This document shows positions 1-11,095 of a stretch of DNA of 64,000 nt, piece by piece; the first letter of the stretch is position 1, and every line of letters starts with the position of its first letter. The notes beneath the pieces are model-generated. The model ran no database searches. It saw only the letters and a list, made by a program, of their open reading frames with translations, and was not told the DNA's origin. The stretch is from Tetracentron sinense (taxonomy: Eukaryota; Streptophyta; Magnoliopsida; Trochodendrales; Trochodendraceae). Location: the NCBI GenBank assembly GCA_015143295.1, contig CM026554.1:28347531-28411530 (forward strand), in the 5' to 3' direction. Both the position numbers and the translations under genes were made by a program.

Positions 1-735
1 CTAAAGGAGAATAAATTTCAACTTTGCAGAAAAGAAGCGCTCAAAATAAAGAGAATCAGAAAAAGCAGAAGGTGATGCACACTTCGGGGTTGAAGAGCTT
101 TGCTCACGTCAAAGACGCGATGGTATGTTCGATGAAATGTTTCCTAAATTTAAAATTTATCATTCATCTTTATGTTATGTTCGTTGGTTGATGTTGTCAT
201 TATTGGGAGCACAGAAGAAGGCAAGCCCGACCTAGACAGCCCCAGGGCTTGCAGAGGTGTGGATTGCCACGCACCAAGGCAAGAGTGGTACACCGGTGAA
301 CGAGGAGGCTGGAGAGTTGATGGTCGGTAATCTTTAGAAGTTCGAATATTCCATTATATAAAATACTTCATTTTTTAACATATGCGACATCCAACAACTG
401 TTTCCAATTGTTTGTAGGGACGCATGAGGGAGTTCCTAGCGCAGCTATCGGATGGGTCGTAGGACAGCATGGTGCGAGATGATGTATTCTCCTAGGTCAT
501 GCTGCCTGAGCATCCTAGGAGAATACGTGGTCTCGGATTAGGCCCGACCGCCACCTAGTTAGGTTGGTCACGATCGTCGAGCTATGCCGGTTCGGCGTCA
601 GGAGCTGCTGCGACCCAGATGCTGAGGGATCAGCTCGAGTCTACTCAAGCGGTTGTGGCAACCCAGCAGACTCAGATCGCTCAGATCCAGGCGACCCTCG
701 ACCGGGTACTACAGGGGATGGGGATGGGGCAGGTA
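1..735 (+). pseudogene. Decayed CACTA accessory transposase (Transposase_24 type)
   Basis: Fragments of the plant Ptta/En/Spm accessory protein can be read in separate pieces. Around 30-125 there is a basic stretch QNKENQKKQK followed by SFAHVKDAM. Around 255-315 there is an ATHQGKSGTPVNEEAGELM-like motif, and around 500-560 PEHPRRIRGLGLGPTAT. The last part, 600-735, is a Gln/Thr-rich predicted helix (QLESTQAVVATQQTQIAQIQ). These motifs follow the family's usual order. Stops, frame changes between pieces and possible introns (for example 128-215 and 335-418) show that it is not expressed as one protein. The upstream end lies outside the window. Function in the living element would be DNA binding and assistance to the transposase; here it is a relic. 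Confidence 0.7.
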
Positions 736-892
736 TGTAATCTAATCGACATTAATTAAACATGTTTAATAATATGATCTTGAATCATTTATTGACTCAA
801 ATACATCACGAACAGCATGCAGGTGAGCCTTCGACAGCACCACATGCGTCGGAGCAGGTAATGTTAATTTTAAATGTTTTATTTTCTATTTA

Positions 893-1305
893 GACCTATT
901 TAGTTAAGTATGTAAGTAATGGACATACCTCATTTTCGACCGTTCGAACACTTTACTCTGCAAATCTGACTCTTAGACCTATTTAGTTAGTATGTTAGTA
1001 ATGGAAATACCTCATTTTCATAAGTTGGAACATTTTACCTTGCAAAATCTGAGTCTTAAACCTATTTAGTTAGTATGTTGGTAATGGAAAAATACCTCAT
1101 TTTCATAAGTTGGAACACTTTACCTTGCAAAATCTGAATCTTATACCTATTTAGTTAGTATGTTAGTGAAGGATGAACCTTACTTTTGTGAGTTGGACTC
1201 TATACCTTGCAAAATCTGCAATATATGTGATTGGCTTAGCATGTGTTAGTGATAGAGATACGTCACTTTCGTGAGTTGGAACACTATATTCTACAAATCC
1301 GAGAT
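893..1305 (+). repeat. 83-bp tandem repeat, about 5 units
   Basis: Units start near 893, 976, 1059 and 1143, each with CCTATTTAGTTAGTATG and later TTGCAAAATCTGA. A diverged fifth unit follows at about 1227-1305. Spacing is 83-84 bp. It lies inside the CACTA element just after the accessory gene and has no coding potential. Confidence 0.85.
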
Positions 1306-1497
1306 TAGTCAGATTAATTGGAGATTTTCTAAGGTTAAAACTTAAGGGTTAGCTTCCAAATCGGGAATTCGGCTTTTCGGTGCCCAAATTGGGCATCAAA
1401 ATGTGCAGATGTAACTCCAACACTAGCTAACACTAAATTCAAAACAAGGATAGACTTTGACTTGCAGATTGCAGATTGCATGTTATGCCTCGATGTA

Positions 1498-2521
1498 CCA
1501 CCCAGTTCCAGCACTGTTTATTACAACCGCATTTATGGAAGAAGATATTTGATAAATTTTCTTACTAAATGACCCTTACAAGGGTCAGGAATGTCCTCTG
1601 ACTTGGACTACTCATGCGGACACTCTTTACAATAAAAAGTCTGGTGATGTTCAGGTTCGCAATCATAGATATACATTCTTTTAGAACCTCGTCCTTGCCC
1701 AGACCTTCACGTACGAATGCACACAGAATGGATGATGATGACATATAATGACCAAAACAACGTGAACAACAATATTGGCCTGTGGTTATGTCGTTAACAT
1801 CGTGGCAGGTTCCGTGTTACTGAACAACCACCAAACTACGTGAATTTGAATAACCTAAAATTTTTCATGTCGTTCTCTTCATATCCCTATCTCCATTACC
1901 ATTCCCGACAACTTCCTTTTTGGGATGAAGGTCATCTAAACCATTCAAAGATAGAAGAAATGACATCTCGGTGCCCAAATCGGGCTGACTTCCAAGAACC
2001 TAGTCTAAATCCAGGTATAAAATTAGTGAAAGACATAGTGCTCAAATCAAAAAAAATTGAATTCCAGATAGTTCTTCGAATGGATAGTCAAATGAAGTTA
2101 TCGCAAACGGTACTAGTGAAAGGGATAAGTCGAGAAATGAATCCAAATTTTCAGCCTATTCAAATTCAGGTATGTTGGTGGTCATTCAGTACGTAGTACG
2201 GATTCCTCCATGATGTTAATGACATAATTGAAAGGTGAATAATATTGTATAAGTATTGTTCTGGTCATCGTATGTTATCATCATCGATTACGTGTACATG
2301 CACACGTGAATTCCTGGTCCAGGAAAATGTTCTGAAAAATGTATATCTATAAATTACGAGCCTCAACATCATCGGGCCTTTAATTGTAAAGAGTGCCCGT
2401 ATAAGCGGCCCAAGAATGAGGACATTCCTGACCCTTACAAGGATGATTTAGTAAGAAAATTTATGAAGTATATTCTTCCATAAATGCGGTTGTAATAAGT
2501 AGTGCAGGATTTCTTGGGTGG
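1498..2521. repeat. Inverted repeat with arms of about 105 bp and a loop of about 800 bp
   Basis: The stretch 1498-1605 (TTATTACAACCGCATTTATG..., then AAGGGTCAGGAATGTCCTC) reappears reverse-complemented at 2410-2521. Arm identity looks like 85-90 percent by eye. The enclosed 1606-2409 has only a short open frame at 1840-2196 with no recognisable family. This may be a small fold-back insertion inside the CACTA element or a local inverted duplication. Confidence 0.7.
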
Positions 2522-2611
2522 TGGTGCGTTAGTGGTGGTTGGGTGATTCTACTGGTGGTCGATGAGTGGTGGTAGTGGTAGTGCTAGTACTGAAACCAAC
2601 TATGGATTTCA

Positions 2612-4770
2612 GCCGAAGTATAGTATCAAATTATGGATTCCGGCCGTCTCGGTGCCCATATCGGGCATACGGCCGCTGATTCGCTCGAAACCAACTCCAA
2701 CACTTAGGGTATACTGAAATACACGCATTAGAAGAAACGGGATCGAAATCCGACCCCCGGTTTGGAAATGGTGGGACGATGTAGGTTTAGGCCGAAGTAT
2801 AGTATCCAATTATGGATTTCGGCCGTCTCGGCGCCCTTAACGGGCATACGGCCTCGGATTCACTCGAAACCAACTCCAACACTTATGATGTACTGAAATA
2901 CAAGCGTTAGAAGAAATAGGATCAAAATCCGACCCCCAGTTTGGAAATGGTGGGCCGGGACGATGTAGGTTTAGGCCGAAGTATAGTATCAAATTATGGA
3001 TTTCGACCGTCTCGGCACCCATATCGGGCATACGGCCTTGGCTTCCCTCGAACCCAACTCCAACACTTAGGATGTACTGAAATACACGCGTTAGAATAAA
3101 CGAGAACTAAATCTGACCCCCGGTTTAGAAATGGTAGGACGATGTAGGTTTAGGTCGAAGTATAGTATCCAATTATGGATTCCGGCCGTCTCGGCGCCCA
3201 TATCGGGCATACGGCTTCGGATTCAGCACAAAACCAACTCCAACACTTATGATGTACTGAAATACACACGTTAGAAGAAACGAGATCGAAATCTGACCCC
3301 CGGTTTGGAAATGGTGGGACGATGTAGGTTTAGGCCGAAGTATAGTATCCAATTATGGATTTTGGCCGTCTCGGCACCCATATCAGGCATACGGCCTCGG
3401 ATTCGCTCGAAACCAACTCCAACACTTAGGATGTATTGAAATACACACGTTAGAAGAAACGGGATCAAAATCTGACCCCCGGTTTGAAAATGGTGGGACG
3501 ATGTAGGTTTAGGCCGAAGTATAGTATCCAATTATGGATTTCGGCCGTCTCGGCGCCCATATCGGGCATACGGCATCGGATTCGCTCGAAACCAACTCCA
3601 ACACCTAGGATGTATTAAAATACACATATTAGAAGAAACGAGATCGAAATCCGACTTCCGGTTTAGAAATGGTGGGACGATGTAGGTTTAGGCCGAAGTA
3701 TAGTATCCAATTATGGATTTCGGCCGTCTCAGCGCTCATAATGGGCATACGGCCTCGGATTCGCTCGAACCCAACTCCAACACTTATGATGTACTGAAAT
3801 ACACGCGTTAGAAGAAACGGAATCGAAATCTGACCCCCGGTTTGAAAATGGTGGGACGATGTAGGTTTAGGCAGAAGTATAGTATCCAATTATGGATTTC
3901 GACCGTCTCGGCGCCCATATCGGGCATACGACCTCGGATTCGCTCGAAACAAAATCCAACATTTAGGATGTATTGAAATACACGTATTAGAAGAAATAAG
4001 ATCAAAATCTGACCCCCGGTTTGGAAATGGTGGGATGATGTAGGTTTAGGCCGAAGTATAGTATCTAATTATGGAATTCGACCGTCTCAGCGCCCATATC
4101 GGGCATTGGGCCTTGGATTTGCTTGAACTTAACTCCAACACTTAGGATGTACTGAAATACACATGTTAAAATAAACGGGATCGAAATCCAACCCCCGGTT
4201 TGGAAATGGTGGGACGATGTAGGTTTAGGCCGAAGTATAGTATCCAATTATGGATTTCGGCCGTCTCGGCGCCTATATCGGGCATACAGCATCGGATTCG
4301 CTCGAAACCAACTCCAACACTTAGGATGTACTGAAATACACGCATTGGAAGAAACAAGATGGAAATCCGACCCCCGGTTTGGAAATGGTGGGACGATGTA
4401 TGTTTAGGCCGAAGTATAGTATCAAATTATGGATTTCGGCCATCTTGGCGCCCATATCGGGCATACGGCCTCGGATTCGCTCGAAACCAACTCCAACACT
4501 TAGGATGTACTGAAATACACGAGTTAGAATAAACGAGATTGAAATCCAACCACCGGTTTGGAAATGGTGGGACGATGTAGGTTTAGGCCGAAGTATAGTA
4601 TTCAATTTGGATTTCGGTCGTCTCGGCGCCCATATCAGGCATACGGCCTCGGATTCGCTCGAAACCAACTCCAACACTTAGGATGTACTAAAATACACGC
4701 GTAAGAAGAAATGAGATTGAAATCCGACCCCTGGTTTGGAAATGGTGGGACGATGTAGGTTTAGGCCGAA
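2612..4770. repeat. 179-bp satellite-like tandem array, 12 copies
   Basis: The phrase GGCCGAAGTATAGTATC recurs at about 2612, 2791, 2975, 3154, 3334, 3513, 3692, 3871, 4050, 4229, 4408 and 4587, with a truncated end at 4765. Spacing is 178-180 bp except for one 184-bp unit. Each unit also holds GGCGCCCATATCGGGCAT and CCAACTCCAACACTTA. The related phrase GTGCCCAAATTGGGCAT at 1380 and 1970 suggests the array grew from sequence native to the element. The antisense open frames here are products of the periodicity. Confidence 0.93.
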
Positions 4771-5269
4771 GTAATACTGCAAACTATTAATATTTTGAGA
4801 TGAGTTTGGATCTTTGCATATTTATTAATTATTACATTCTCAAATTTTCTCATTTAGAAAAAAAGATTAATAAATTGTGTATATAATTTTTTTTTGTAGG
4901 AGGGAGCTGGTAGCACGCACATATCGGGTTTTCGACCTTCGCCAAGCGGGAGTAAGATGACTACTTTTTTTTTTTTTTTTCCTTTTTCATTATGTGTACT
5001 TTTTATGAGAACACTTTTATGGGCATGTATATATAATTTTGATATTGCTTGTTTGGGGCCTTTTTTTAATTACATGAATTTTTTATTCTTAGTTGAAATT
5101 AGATATTGTTACAGGTACAATACATGTTTATTTAGATTTATATTGCTCACAGGTACAGATAATACAGGGAAAAAAATTGCAAAAAATAATTTCTTTTTTA
5201 AAAAAATATTTTTAGATGGCGGCGATTTGGAACCGCCGTGCTATAAATAACAATTTAATTTATTAAAAG

Positions 5270-5591
5270 AATATTACGGCGGTTCTACCCGTCGTAAGGT
5301 GTTACGGCGGTTCAAACTGCCGTAGATTTTTGATATATAACGGCGAGAACTGATGCCGTGATAGAATCAATACAGTACGACAGAATAAAAGTACGGCGGT
5401 TAACAACCGCAGTAAGTTATTCATATAAGACGACGGTGATAGTTAACCACCGTTCATATCCGCTGCGATAGGAATCCTCGACAACATATTCGTCGACGGG
5501 TTAACTTACTGCCGTGATATATTATAACGATGGTAATTTTTGATAGTATGACGGTTCTAAACCGCCGTAATAAAGCATAACCCTTATAGTG
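5270..5591. repeat. CACTA subterminal repeats and 3' terminus
   Basis: At least eight copies of ACGGCGGTT, ACGGTGGT or their complements alternate in direct and inverted orientation between 5275 and 5575. The clearest palindrome is GACGGTTCTAAACCGCCGT near 5550. The tract ends with TTATAGTG (5584-5591), a decayed form of the usual plant CACTA end. Such motifs bind the accessory transposase in En/Spm elements. Confidence 0.65.
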
Positions 5592-6462
5592 GATGGAGTT
5601 CGGGAGTCTCACTGATATAGGCACCATACGGAGCAATACCAATACAACTCGCCTCATCATCACTCGAGGCCCTAAACTCTTTATCTTCTACTCTATCAAT
5701 CTCTACAGACGCCTCGATAGACATGGTGAATAGGAAGAAGAGCAGAGAGCAGAGAAAGGAACCGTGACGCGAAGAACAAAAATACGAAGAGGAACAACGA
5801 AGACCAAAGAAAAGAAATAGAGAGCAGAAACAACAAGTAAAAGAGAATCAAAGAAACAACAATAGCAGAAATCAATAAAGAAAGCAAACAGAGTGAAAGA
5901 AACGTACCAAGGAAGGAGCAAGTGCAAGAGCAAGAAAACTGCAAGACTTGGTCTGAGACGCAAAGTTGGCAGGATAAAAGTACTTTGGGGGAGCAAGGTG
6001 AAAAAAGAAGGGCGATATTTCAGCCATTTATAGATACCTCAAACAAAAAAGACAAGAATACCTTCATCAGGATCATGTCTATGCCCAAGAAATAAGGTTA
6101 GAATGGTCATTTACTTATATTTCTTTGCGTTTCAGAATAACTTTGTGTAGGACAAAAATATCCTTCATCTTCATCGTACACGTAGGAAACAGTCGGGGCA
6201 CGATTGTGCTTGAAAAGATAGAATAACCGTCAAGGAGATAAAGGCACTTCGAGTTCCGAAAATGTTATGATGACAGCCTGCCATGCATTAATGAGGCGCG
6301 ATGGTTTCGAACCCGTGAAACGGTTGGCACGAACATTTTATAACTTTAGCGCATAACGTACACAAACGTTGTGACTCACTGAGCACGGCTAGGTATGTTC
6401 TGTTGTTTCGTGCTAGTTTATGACACTTTGAACTACGTTTCAAGTATCATAATAGGGCAAAA
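5592..6462. other. Unassigned intergenic stretch
   Basis: No gene was recognised. On the minus strand a TATA-like CTATAAATGG (about 6027-6036) is followed by a CT-rich transcribed-looking tract (5700-5960). This resembles the core of a retrotransposon LTR, but no termini were found. The open frames at 5696-5996 are low-complexity. Confidence 0.3.
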
Positions 6463-7363
6463 TGTAAGGGAAAAATCTCGTAAAATTGATTAAGTGTTGG
6501 AGAACAAGCTAGGTTTCGATGTTATGTGAACTAATGAGTGATACGTGGTGAAATAGAGAGTTTATCCATTGTCTTGATGACATTATACCCGTTGTTCCCT
6601 TAAATCAATGTAAACGGTGTCTTCTTGACAACTTTCTCGTTGTCCTCTTGACAACATCCTCGTTGTCTTCAAGACAATGTTTACGGTGTGGTTACGACAT
6701 CATGCACAGTGTGATTACAGCAACGTTCAAGATTGTGTTTGGGATAACATGTTAACTGTCTATAAGGTAAACACATTCGTTCTTTATGGACAGCTGTCAC
6801 TCACCTGTGCACATACACAACGAGTCCAAGCTTGAGTCAATAGCGAGACCGACTCGCAGGAGGAAGTAATCAGCAGGCGATCCTTTGACTATGTCGGTAG
6901 GAGAAAAGCACTGTTTTGACATTTAATGCTAGTCACTTCTTCAGACTGTCAAATCAAACCGACTTAACTAGTAGTAGGCTCCGGCGTGTGCCACGTATAG
7001 GCTCTAGATATGTCTGACATATTTGGTGATGATCATTCAGTGCATGGCATGTACATCTATGGGTATGTTGAGCTAACCCTATAAATATCCCCAGAGACTC
7101 AGGGTTTGAGGCAGCTCGAGGGCATCTAAAATCCATCAAGAAACCATCAAAGAACCATCCAAATCTAGGCATCCAAATATCCGAAATCAACCACACTTAT
7201 CTGTGTCTTACTGTTCATCATCTTCTTCACATATTGACTTTATCATTGAAGCTTATTTCAGGGTGCACACCCGACTCCTTCTTTTCTTCTGCAGGTGAAG
7301 TATTTTGTTCTCTACCCTCTATCAGCTACAGACGCGTGGTGAGTCCGGGAATTTTTCCATTCA
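6463..7363 (+). mobile_element. LTR of a retrotransposon (copy A, 901 bp)
   Basis: It starts TGTAAGGGA and ends TTTTCCATTCA, imperfect inverted termini. A likely TATA box (CTATAAATATCC) sits at about 7080. After it comes a conserved segment, TTGACTTTATCATTGAAGC then TTCAGGGTGCACACCC, that is shared with copy B at 12146-12178. Flanking pentamers CAAAA and GTATT differ, so this may be one LTR of a larger decayed element or a recombined copy. It also has repeated TTGTC/GACAA motifs (6580-6700). Confidence 0.65.
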
Positions 7364-7377
7364 GTATTATTATAAAA

Positions 7378-7520
7378 TTAATTGAGCCGAGCCGAGCTGA
7401 GCCACCTATTGTGCAGGCTCGGCTTGTTTATTTTTCGAGCTCACTTTTAAGGCTCGGCTCGGCTCGGCTCAACGAGCCCAAAGTAAAAGCTCAAGCTCAG
7501 TTTATTTCAAAGCTAAGCCT
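7378..7520. repeat. GAGCCGAGCC-rich inverted repeat element
   Basis: GAGCCGAGCCGAGCTGAGC at 7384 is mirrored by GGCTCGGCTCGGCTCGGCTC near 7450, with AGCTCAAGCTCAG at the end. This looks like a common dispersed plant repeat; family not determined. Confidence 0.45.
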
Positions 7521-7699
7521 TGTACGCAAGAAAGAGGAATCGAAAATGCGAATGTCCAATCATTTATAAAATTCAAAATTTATTTATCTCGTCATTCGTC
7601 CCCAACCAGTACTATTGTGTTCTTTGCGTGCGCGTTCCGCTGGTTCCTACAAAGCTGCCACGTGTCTTTTTCCTCATTAATCATGATTATACTTATTAA

Positions 7700-8148
7700 T
7701 TTAAGATTATTATTAATTTTCTTTTAACAACCAAAGTTGGTGAATCTTAATCTCAGGATGTTAAAAGGAACCGTGGCAACCTGCGCAAAGAGTCATTCTT
7801 CATTTTGTAAAAACCACTGATTTACCCCATATCCTGGGGTCCCTTTTAATACCCCCTTTAATTCTTATTAAACTTAACTGAATTAAAGTTAAGATTTTGT
7901 TTTTTTTGTATTTTTATAAAAATCAAGGTTGGAGTACTTAACCTAAGGTGAGTGAATTTTGACCACAATTTGTCCGTTGCTTGTCTTACCCTGTATCCTC
8001 TTATCTCTTTCAACACCCCCCTTTAACTTTGGTTAAATTTAGCTAAATTAAAATTAAGATTTTGATTTTTTTCCTTAAAAATCAAGATCGAATTGCTTAA
8101 CTTAGGTGAGCGGATTTTAACTATAAAATTGGTGAGTGTTTAAAAGCT
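7700..8148. repeat. Two copies of an AT-rich dispersed repeat
   Basis: The block TTAAGATTTTG ... AAAATCAAG ... TTAACCTAAGGTGAGTG appears at about 7850-7965 and again at about 8025-8130. A third relative lies at 16145-16250. No coding potential. Confidence 0.55.
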
Positions 8149-8475
8149 GGAGCCAAATCATCTACGGTGATAACCGGATCCGGTTATCACCCCTAGAGGT
8201 CGCCACGTGCTGTGTAAGATTCACCCACCCCTAGGGTTCACCCACCCATTCTTTTGTCCTTTTTAAAAAAAAAATATTAATTCTTTCTTTAAAATTAAAA
8301 TACTGTTTTTAATTTAAATCCGGTTATCACCCCTAGAGGTCGCCACGTGTCTCCTTTGACACCCCTTAACCGTGGGTAAGATTCACCCACCCCTAGGGTT
8401 CACCCACCCATCCTTGTTTTTTTTAAAAAAATATTAATTCGTTTTATAAAATTAAAAAACTGTTTTTAATTTAAA

Positions 8476-8857
8476 TTGGTACAAGAAGCCGTTGATACAC
8501 TTCTTGATAATGGGATCCGTGGACAACCAATGAGGGACGTCATAATAAAGTTTATAAGTAATTTTCAGATGTAATTGAAGGCAAAGATGGAAGATTTCGT
8601 GAGACTCTACTTGGCAAACGGGTCGATTATTTGGGGCGTTCCGTCATTGTCGTGGGCCCTTCGCTTTCATTACATCGATGTGGATTGCCTCGCGAAATAG
8701 CAATAGAGTTTTTCCAGATATTTGTAATTCGTGGTCTAATTAGACAACATGTTGCTTCCAACATAGGAGTTGCTAAAAGTAAAATTACCAATTGTATGAG
8801 AAATACTTCAAGAAGTTTTATGCAGGGGCATCCTGTATTGCTAAATAGAGCACCCCC
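8476..8857 (+). pseudogene. rpoC1: Plastid rpoC1 fragment (nuclear copy)
   Basis: The translation matches the plastid RNA polymerase beta' subunit. It begins [19 protein letters not shown], shifts frame near 8540, then continues [59 protein letters not shown] and [12 protein letters not shown]. In plastids this protein is part of the bacterial-type polymerase; here only about 125 of its roughly 680 residues survive. Lesions include a one-base loss near 8540, a short deletion after AKSKI and an extra base before MQGHP. It stops abruptly at 8857, where an inverted copy of its own start begins. It is not functional and came from organelle DNA transfer. Confidence 0.92.
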
Positions 8858-8970
8858 TCTTTGCCTTCAATTACATCTGAAAATGACCTATAAACTTTAC
8901 TATGACTGTCCTTCATTGGTTGTCCATGGATCCCATTATCAAGAAGTATATCCACGGCTTCTTGTACCAA
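8858..8970 (-). pseudogene. rpoC1: Inverted second copy of the rpoC1 fragment start
   Basis: On the minus strand, 8970 to 8858 reads [19 protein letters not shown] and then continues in frame to [10 protein letters not shown]. This is the same rpoC1 segment as 8476-8590, but without the frameshift seen there. The two copies differ at several bases. Both join the element's AT-rich arm at the same rpoC1 base, so the plastid DNA was already attached to the arm when the inverted duplication formed. Confidence 0.9.
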
Positions 8971-9175
8971 TTTAAATTAAACACAGTTTTTTAATTTTAA
9001 AGAAAGAATTAATATTTAAAAAAAAAAACCAAGGATGGGTGGGTGAACCCTCGGGGTGGGTGAACCTTACCCATAGTTAAGGGGTGTCAAAGGAGACACG
9101 TGGCGACTTCTAGGGGTGATAAACGGATTTGCCAAATCCAATTATCACTGTAGAGGATTTGACTCCTTGGAGCAT

Positions 9176-9760
9176 CTCCAACCGTGCTTTATAACTCTAA
9201 ATATAGAGTTTGTCCAGCTCCAACCGTGCTCTAAATAGAGTTGGGCCTCTATTTTGCTACAGTGACCTTTTATATATAGAGGGTGGGAGAGAAAATAGAG
9301 ATGACCTCTATAACACTATTCATGCTGTTATAATTCCATTTGTGTCCTCTTTTTGTCATTCAATCCTTGTTAAAATGTTGATTGTGTCCTTTTACCTTTT
9401 GACACCCCTTAACCGTGGTTAAGATTCATCCACTTAGCCTTGGTTTTTTTAAATATTAATTATTTTTTAAAATTAAAAAATTATTTTTAATATTAAAAAA
9501 CTCTAAAAACAGTTTTTTTATTTTAAAAAAAGAATTAATATTTAAAAAAACCAAAGATGGATGGGTAAATCTTAACCACGGTTAAGAGGTTGTCAAAAGG
9601 GACACGGGATGACCTCAAAGGTATCCACCCCTTGAGTTTTAGAGTAAGAATAGTGATTTATTTCATCCCATTGGAGCAAATAACTTTAAAGTGGGCCCCA
9701 TCTCTTCTAGAGGAGATGCCGAAATAGAGGAGAGTTTTAGAGTTTTGGGTGGGAGAAGCT
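9176..9760. mobile_element. MITE-like repeat split by a nested fold-back element
   Basis: The left part (GAGCATCTCCAACCGTGC, then CTCTAAATATAGAG and CTCTAAATAGAG) and the right part (9640-9745; CATTGGAGCA, GAGATGCCGAAATAGAGGAG) look like the ends of a common plant MITE with GGAGCA/TGCTCC motifs. The nested element at 9391-9603 separates them. Exact ends uncertain. Confidence 0.4.
9391..9603. mobile_element. Small fold-back element related to the arms of 8149-9166
   Basis: CCTTTTGACACCCCTTAACC and TTAAGATT at the left are mirrored at the right (AATCTTAACCACGGTTAAG ... GTCAAAAGGG), with an AATATTAATT tract in each arm. It shares these blocks with the rpoC1-carrying element but has no captured DNA. 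Confidence 0.65.
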
Positions 9761-11095
9761 CTTGGGGGGGCGTGGACCGGCACATAATAGAAACGCGGTA
9801 CGTTAAGCATTTTCTTTTTAGAATTAATACAAAGCTAAATCCTGATTTGATCATTTTACCATTCGTCGTATCTATCCCCTTATCTATACCCTTATAAAAA
9901 GAGTATAGAAGCAATCAGCTGTTGTCGAACACTTCTTGTCTAAAATACCCTCAGTAATAATCTTTATTAACATTCTTACTAATTACTGTAAGACATCTGT
10001 TTGAAAAACAATCGGTTCTTTCTCTTACCTCACGGGGTTTATCCTGATCATTAATCATTAATCCTTATCCCATCCGTAACAGCCGTATATAAAAATAAAA
10101 AAACCCGTCAAAGATGTTTAAAAAAAAGTTCACCGACTTTAGAGAACACCTTACGGTAGCATAGTACATCATGGTGGGCCCACCTGTGATATAAATAGTT
10201 TGGATTACAATTATTTATGTTATAAGTATAAAGTACGGACAAGACATCTCTTGTCGCATTCAGCCTTCATTTTTGTTTTTTAAATTTCCAGATTATTCTC
10301 TAATCTCTTAGTCGTATATTTGAAAGGACCCAAACCTTTGGTTTTTTGCTTTTATTTCTTCGTGCTCCAAACCCACCGCCTCAACGAAAGCTCAACGTCT
10401 ACCTCATTACCTTCAAACAACCTAACCTATCTGTTTGACACTAGGAATACACATGTCATAATCTCTACTCTTCTCTTCGGTCTAAAATTTTCAATAGGTA
10501 TGTTTTGTTTCTTTTGCCCTTTTTTAATTTTTTTGTTACTGAATTCTTGTTTTTGGTCTGAAGTTTCAATCGGTGTTTTGTGTTTCACTTGCCCTTTTAA
10601 ATTTTTTAGTTTCTTCGATTTTTTGGTGGCTATGTTTCTAGCTCTGTTTGATTGTAGGGTTTGTTTTTTTATTTTTATTATTTTTTGATGAGTTTTAAAG
10701 TAATTATGTTTTGTCTAACCCCATTTCCTATTACGTTTCATCCACTCTTTATTAGTTTTTTTTTTTTTTTTGAGTTTTAAAATAACTATGTTTTGTCTTA
10801 ACCCCATTTCCTATTAAGTTTCAGCCACTTTTAATCCTCTGTTTCTCATCAGTGGACTAATTCGTCTATGGCCTTCAATCTTTATTTCTATTTGTGTATT
10901 TTTTTCTATATTTGTTAAATGATATTGATTTATCTTTTTTGAGTTCTTCATTATAGGATCCTGCTTTGTTCGTAATAGACTAAATGATTAATAGCTTAAT
11001 TGGTGGAGGAAGTCCAATCTTTTCTTGCTTGATGTTTTCATATTTGTTTGTTTTTCTATTTTGTCCAGATTTAAGTATTTTCTTTGTTTGATTTC
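9761..11095. other. Non-coding stretch with an exon-like block and a local duplication
   Basis: Nothing recognisable is encoded. At about 10320-10498 a C-rich block ends in a donor-like AATAG/GTATG and is followed by T-rich intron-like sequence; it resembles an untranslated exon, perhaps one carried by a Helitron. The phrase AACCCCATTTCCTATTA is duplicated at about 10718 and 10800 (about 82 bp apart). The open frame 10320-10688 matches no family I know. Confidence 0.3.

Larger units (their letters stand above)
1..5591 (+). mobile_element. 3' portion of a CACTA (En/Spm) DNA transposon
   Basis: The left edge carries a decayed plant Transposase_24-type gene, the middle holds several tandem arrays, and the right end has subterminal repeats built on ACGGCGGTT and its complement, finishing in TAGTG at 5587-5591. 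CACTA elements end in CACTA...TAGTG and carry such palindromic subterminal motifs. The 5' end and the main TNP2-type transposase would lie left of the window, so the 3-bp target duplication cannot be checked. The many stops mean it is non-autonomous now. Confidence 0.7.
8149..9166. mobile_element. Long-armed fold-back (MITE-like) element containing plastid rpoC1 DNA
   Basis: The left end GGAGCCAAATCATCTACGG matches the reverse complement of the right end (GGAGTCAAATCCTCTACAG). Similarity continues inward through CCACGTG, the TTCACCCACCC motif and an AATATTAATT tract. The left arm holds an internal duplication of about 150 bp (about 8178-8320 and 8321-8470). The inner ends of both arms run directly into plastid rpoC1 sequence (8476-8970). 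A smaller relative lacking plastid DNA lies at 9391-9603. I could not identify a convincing target duplication. Confidence 0.7.

Noticed and set aside
2609-4677. Series of similar minus-strand frames of 60-118 codons
   Set aside because: They come from the 179-bp tandem array, share one repeated peptide and have no codon-level conservation or gene context.
2612-4770. CRISPR-like array
   Set aside because: Units are 179 bp, contiguous and without unique spacers, and the genome is eukaryotic.
5696-5996. Two hydrophobic minus-strand frames as a membrane protein
   Set aside because: They are translations of a CT-rich tract downstream of a TATA-like box, probably retrotransposon leader sequence.
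8631-8975. 114-codon frame as a nuclear gene
   Set aside because: It is the plastid rpoC1 fragment read across the inverted junction; lesions and the abrupt reversal at 8858 rule out a working protein.
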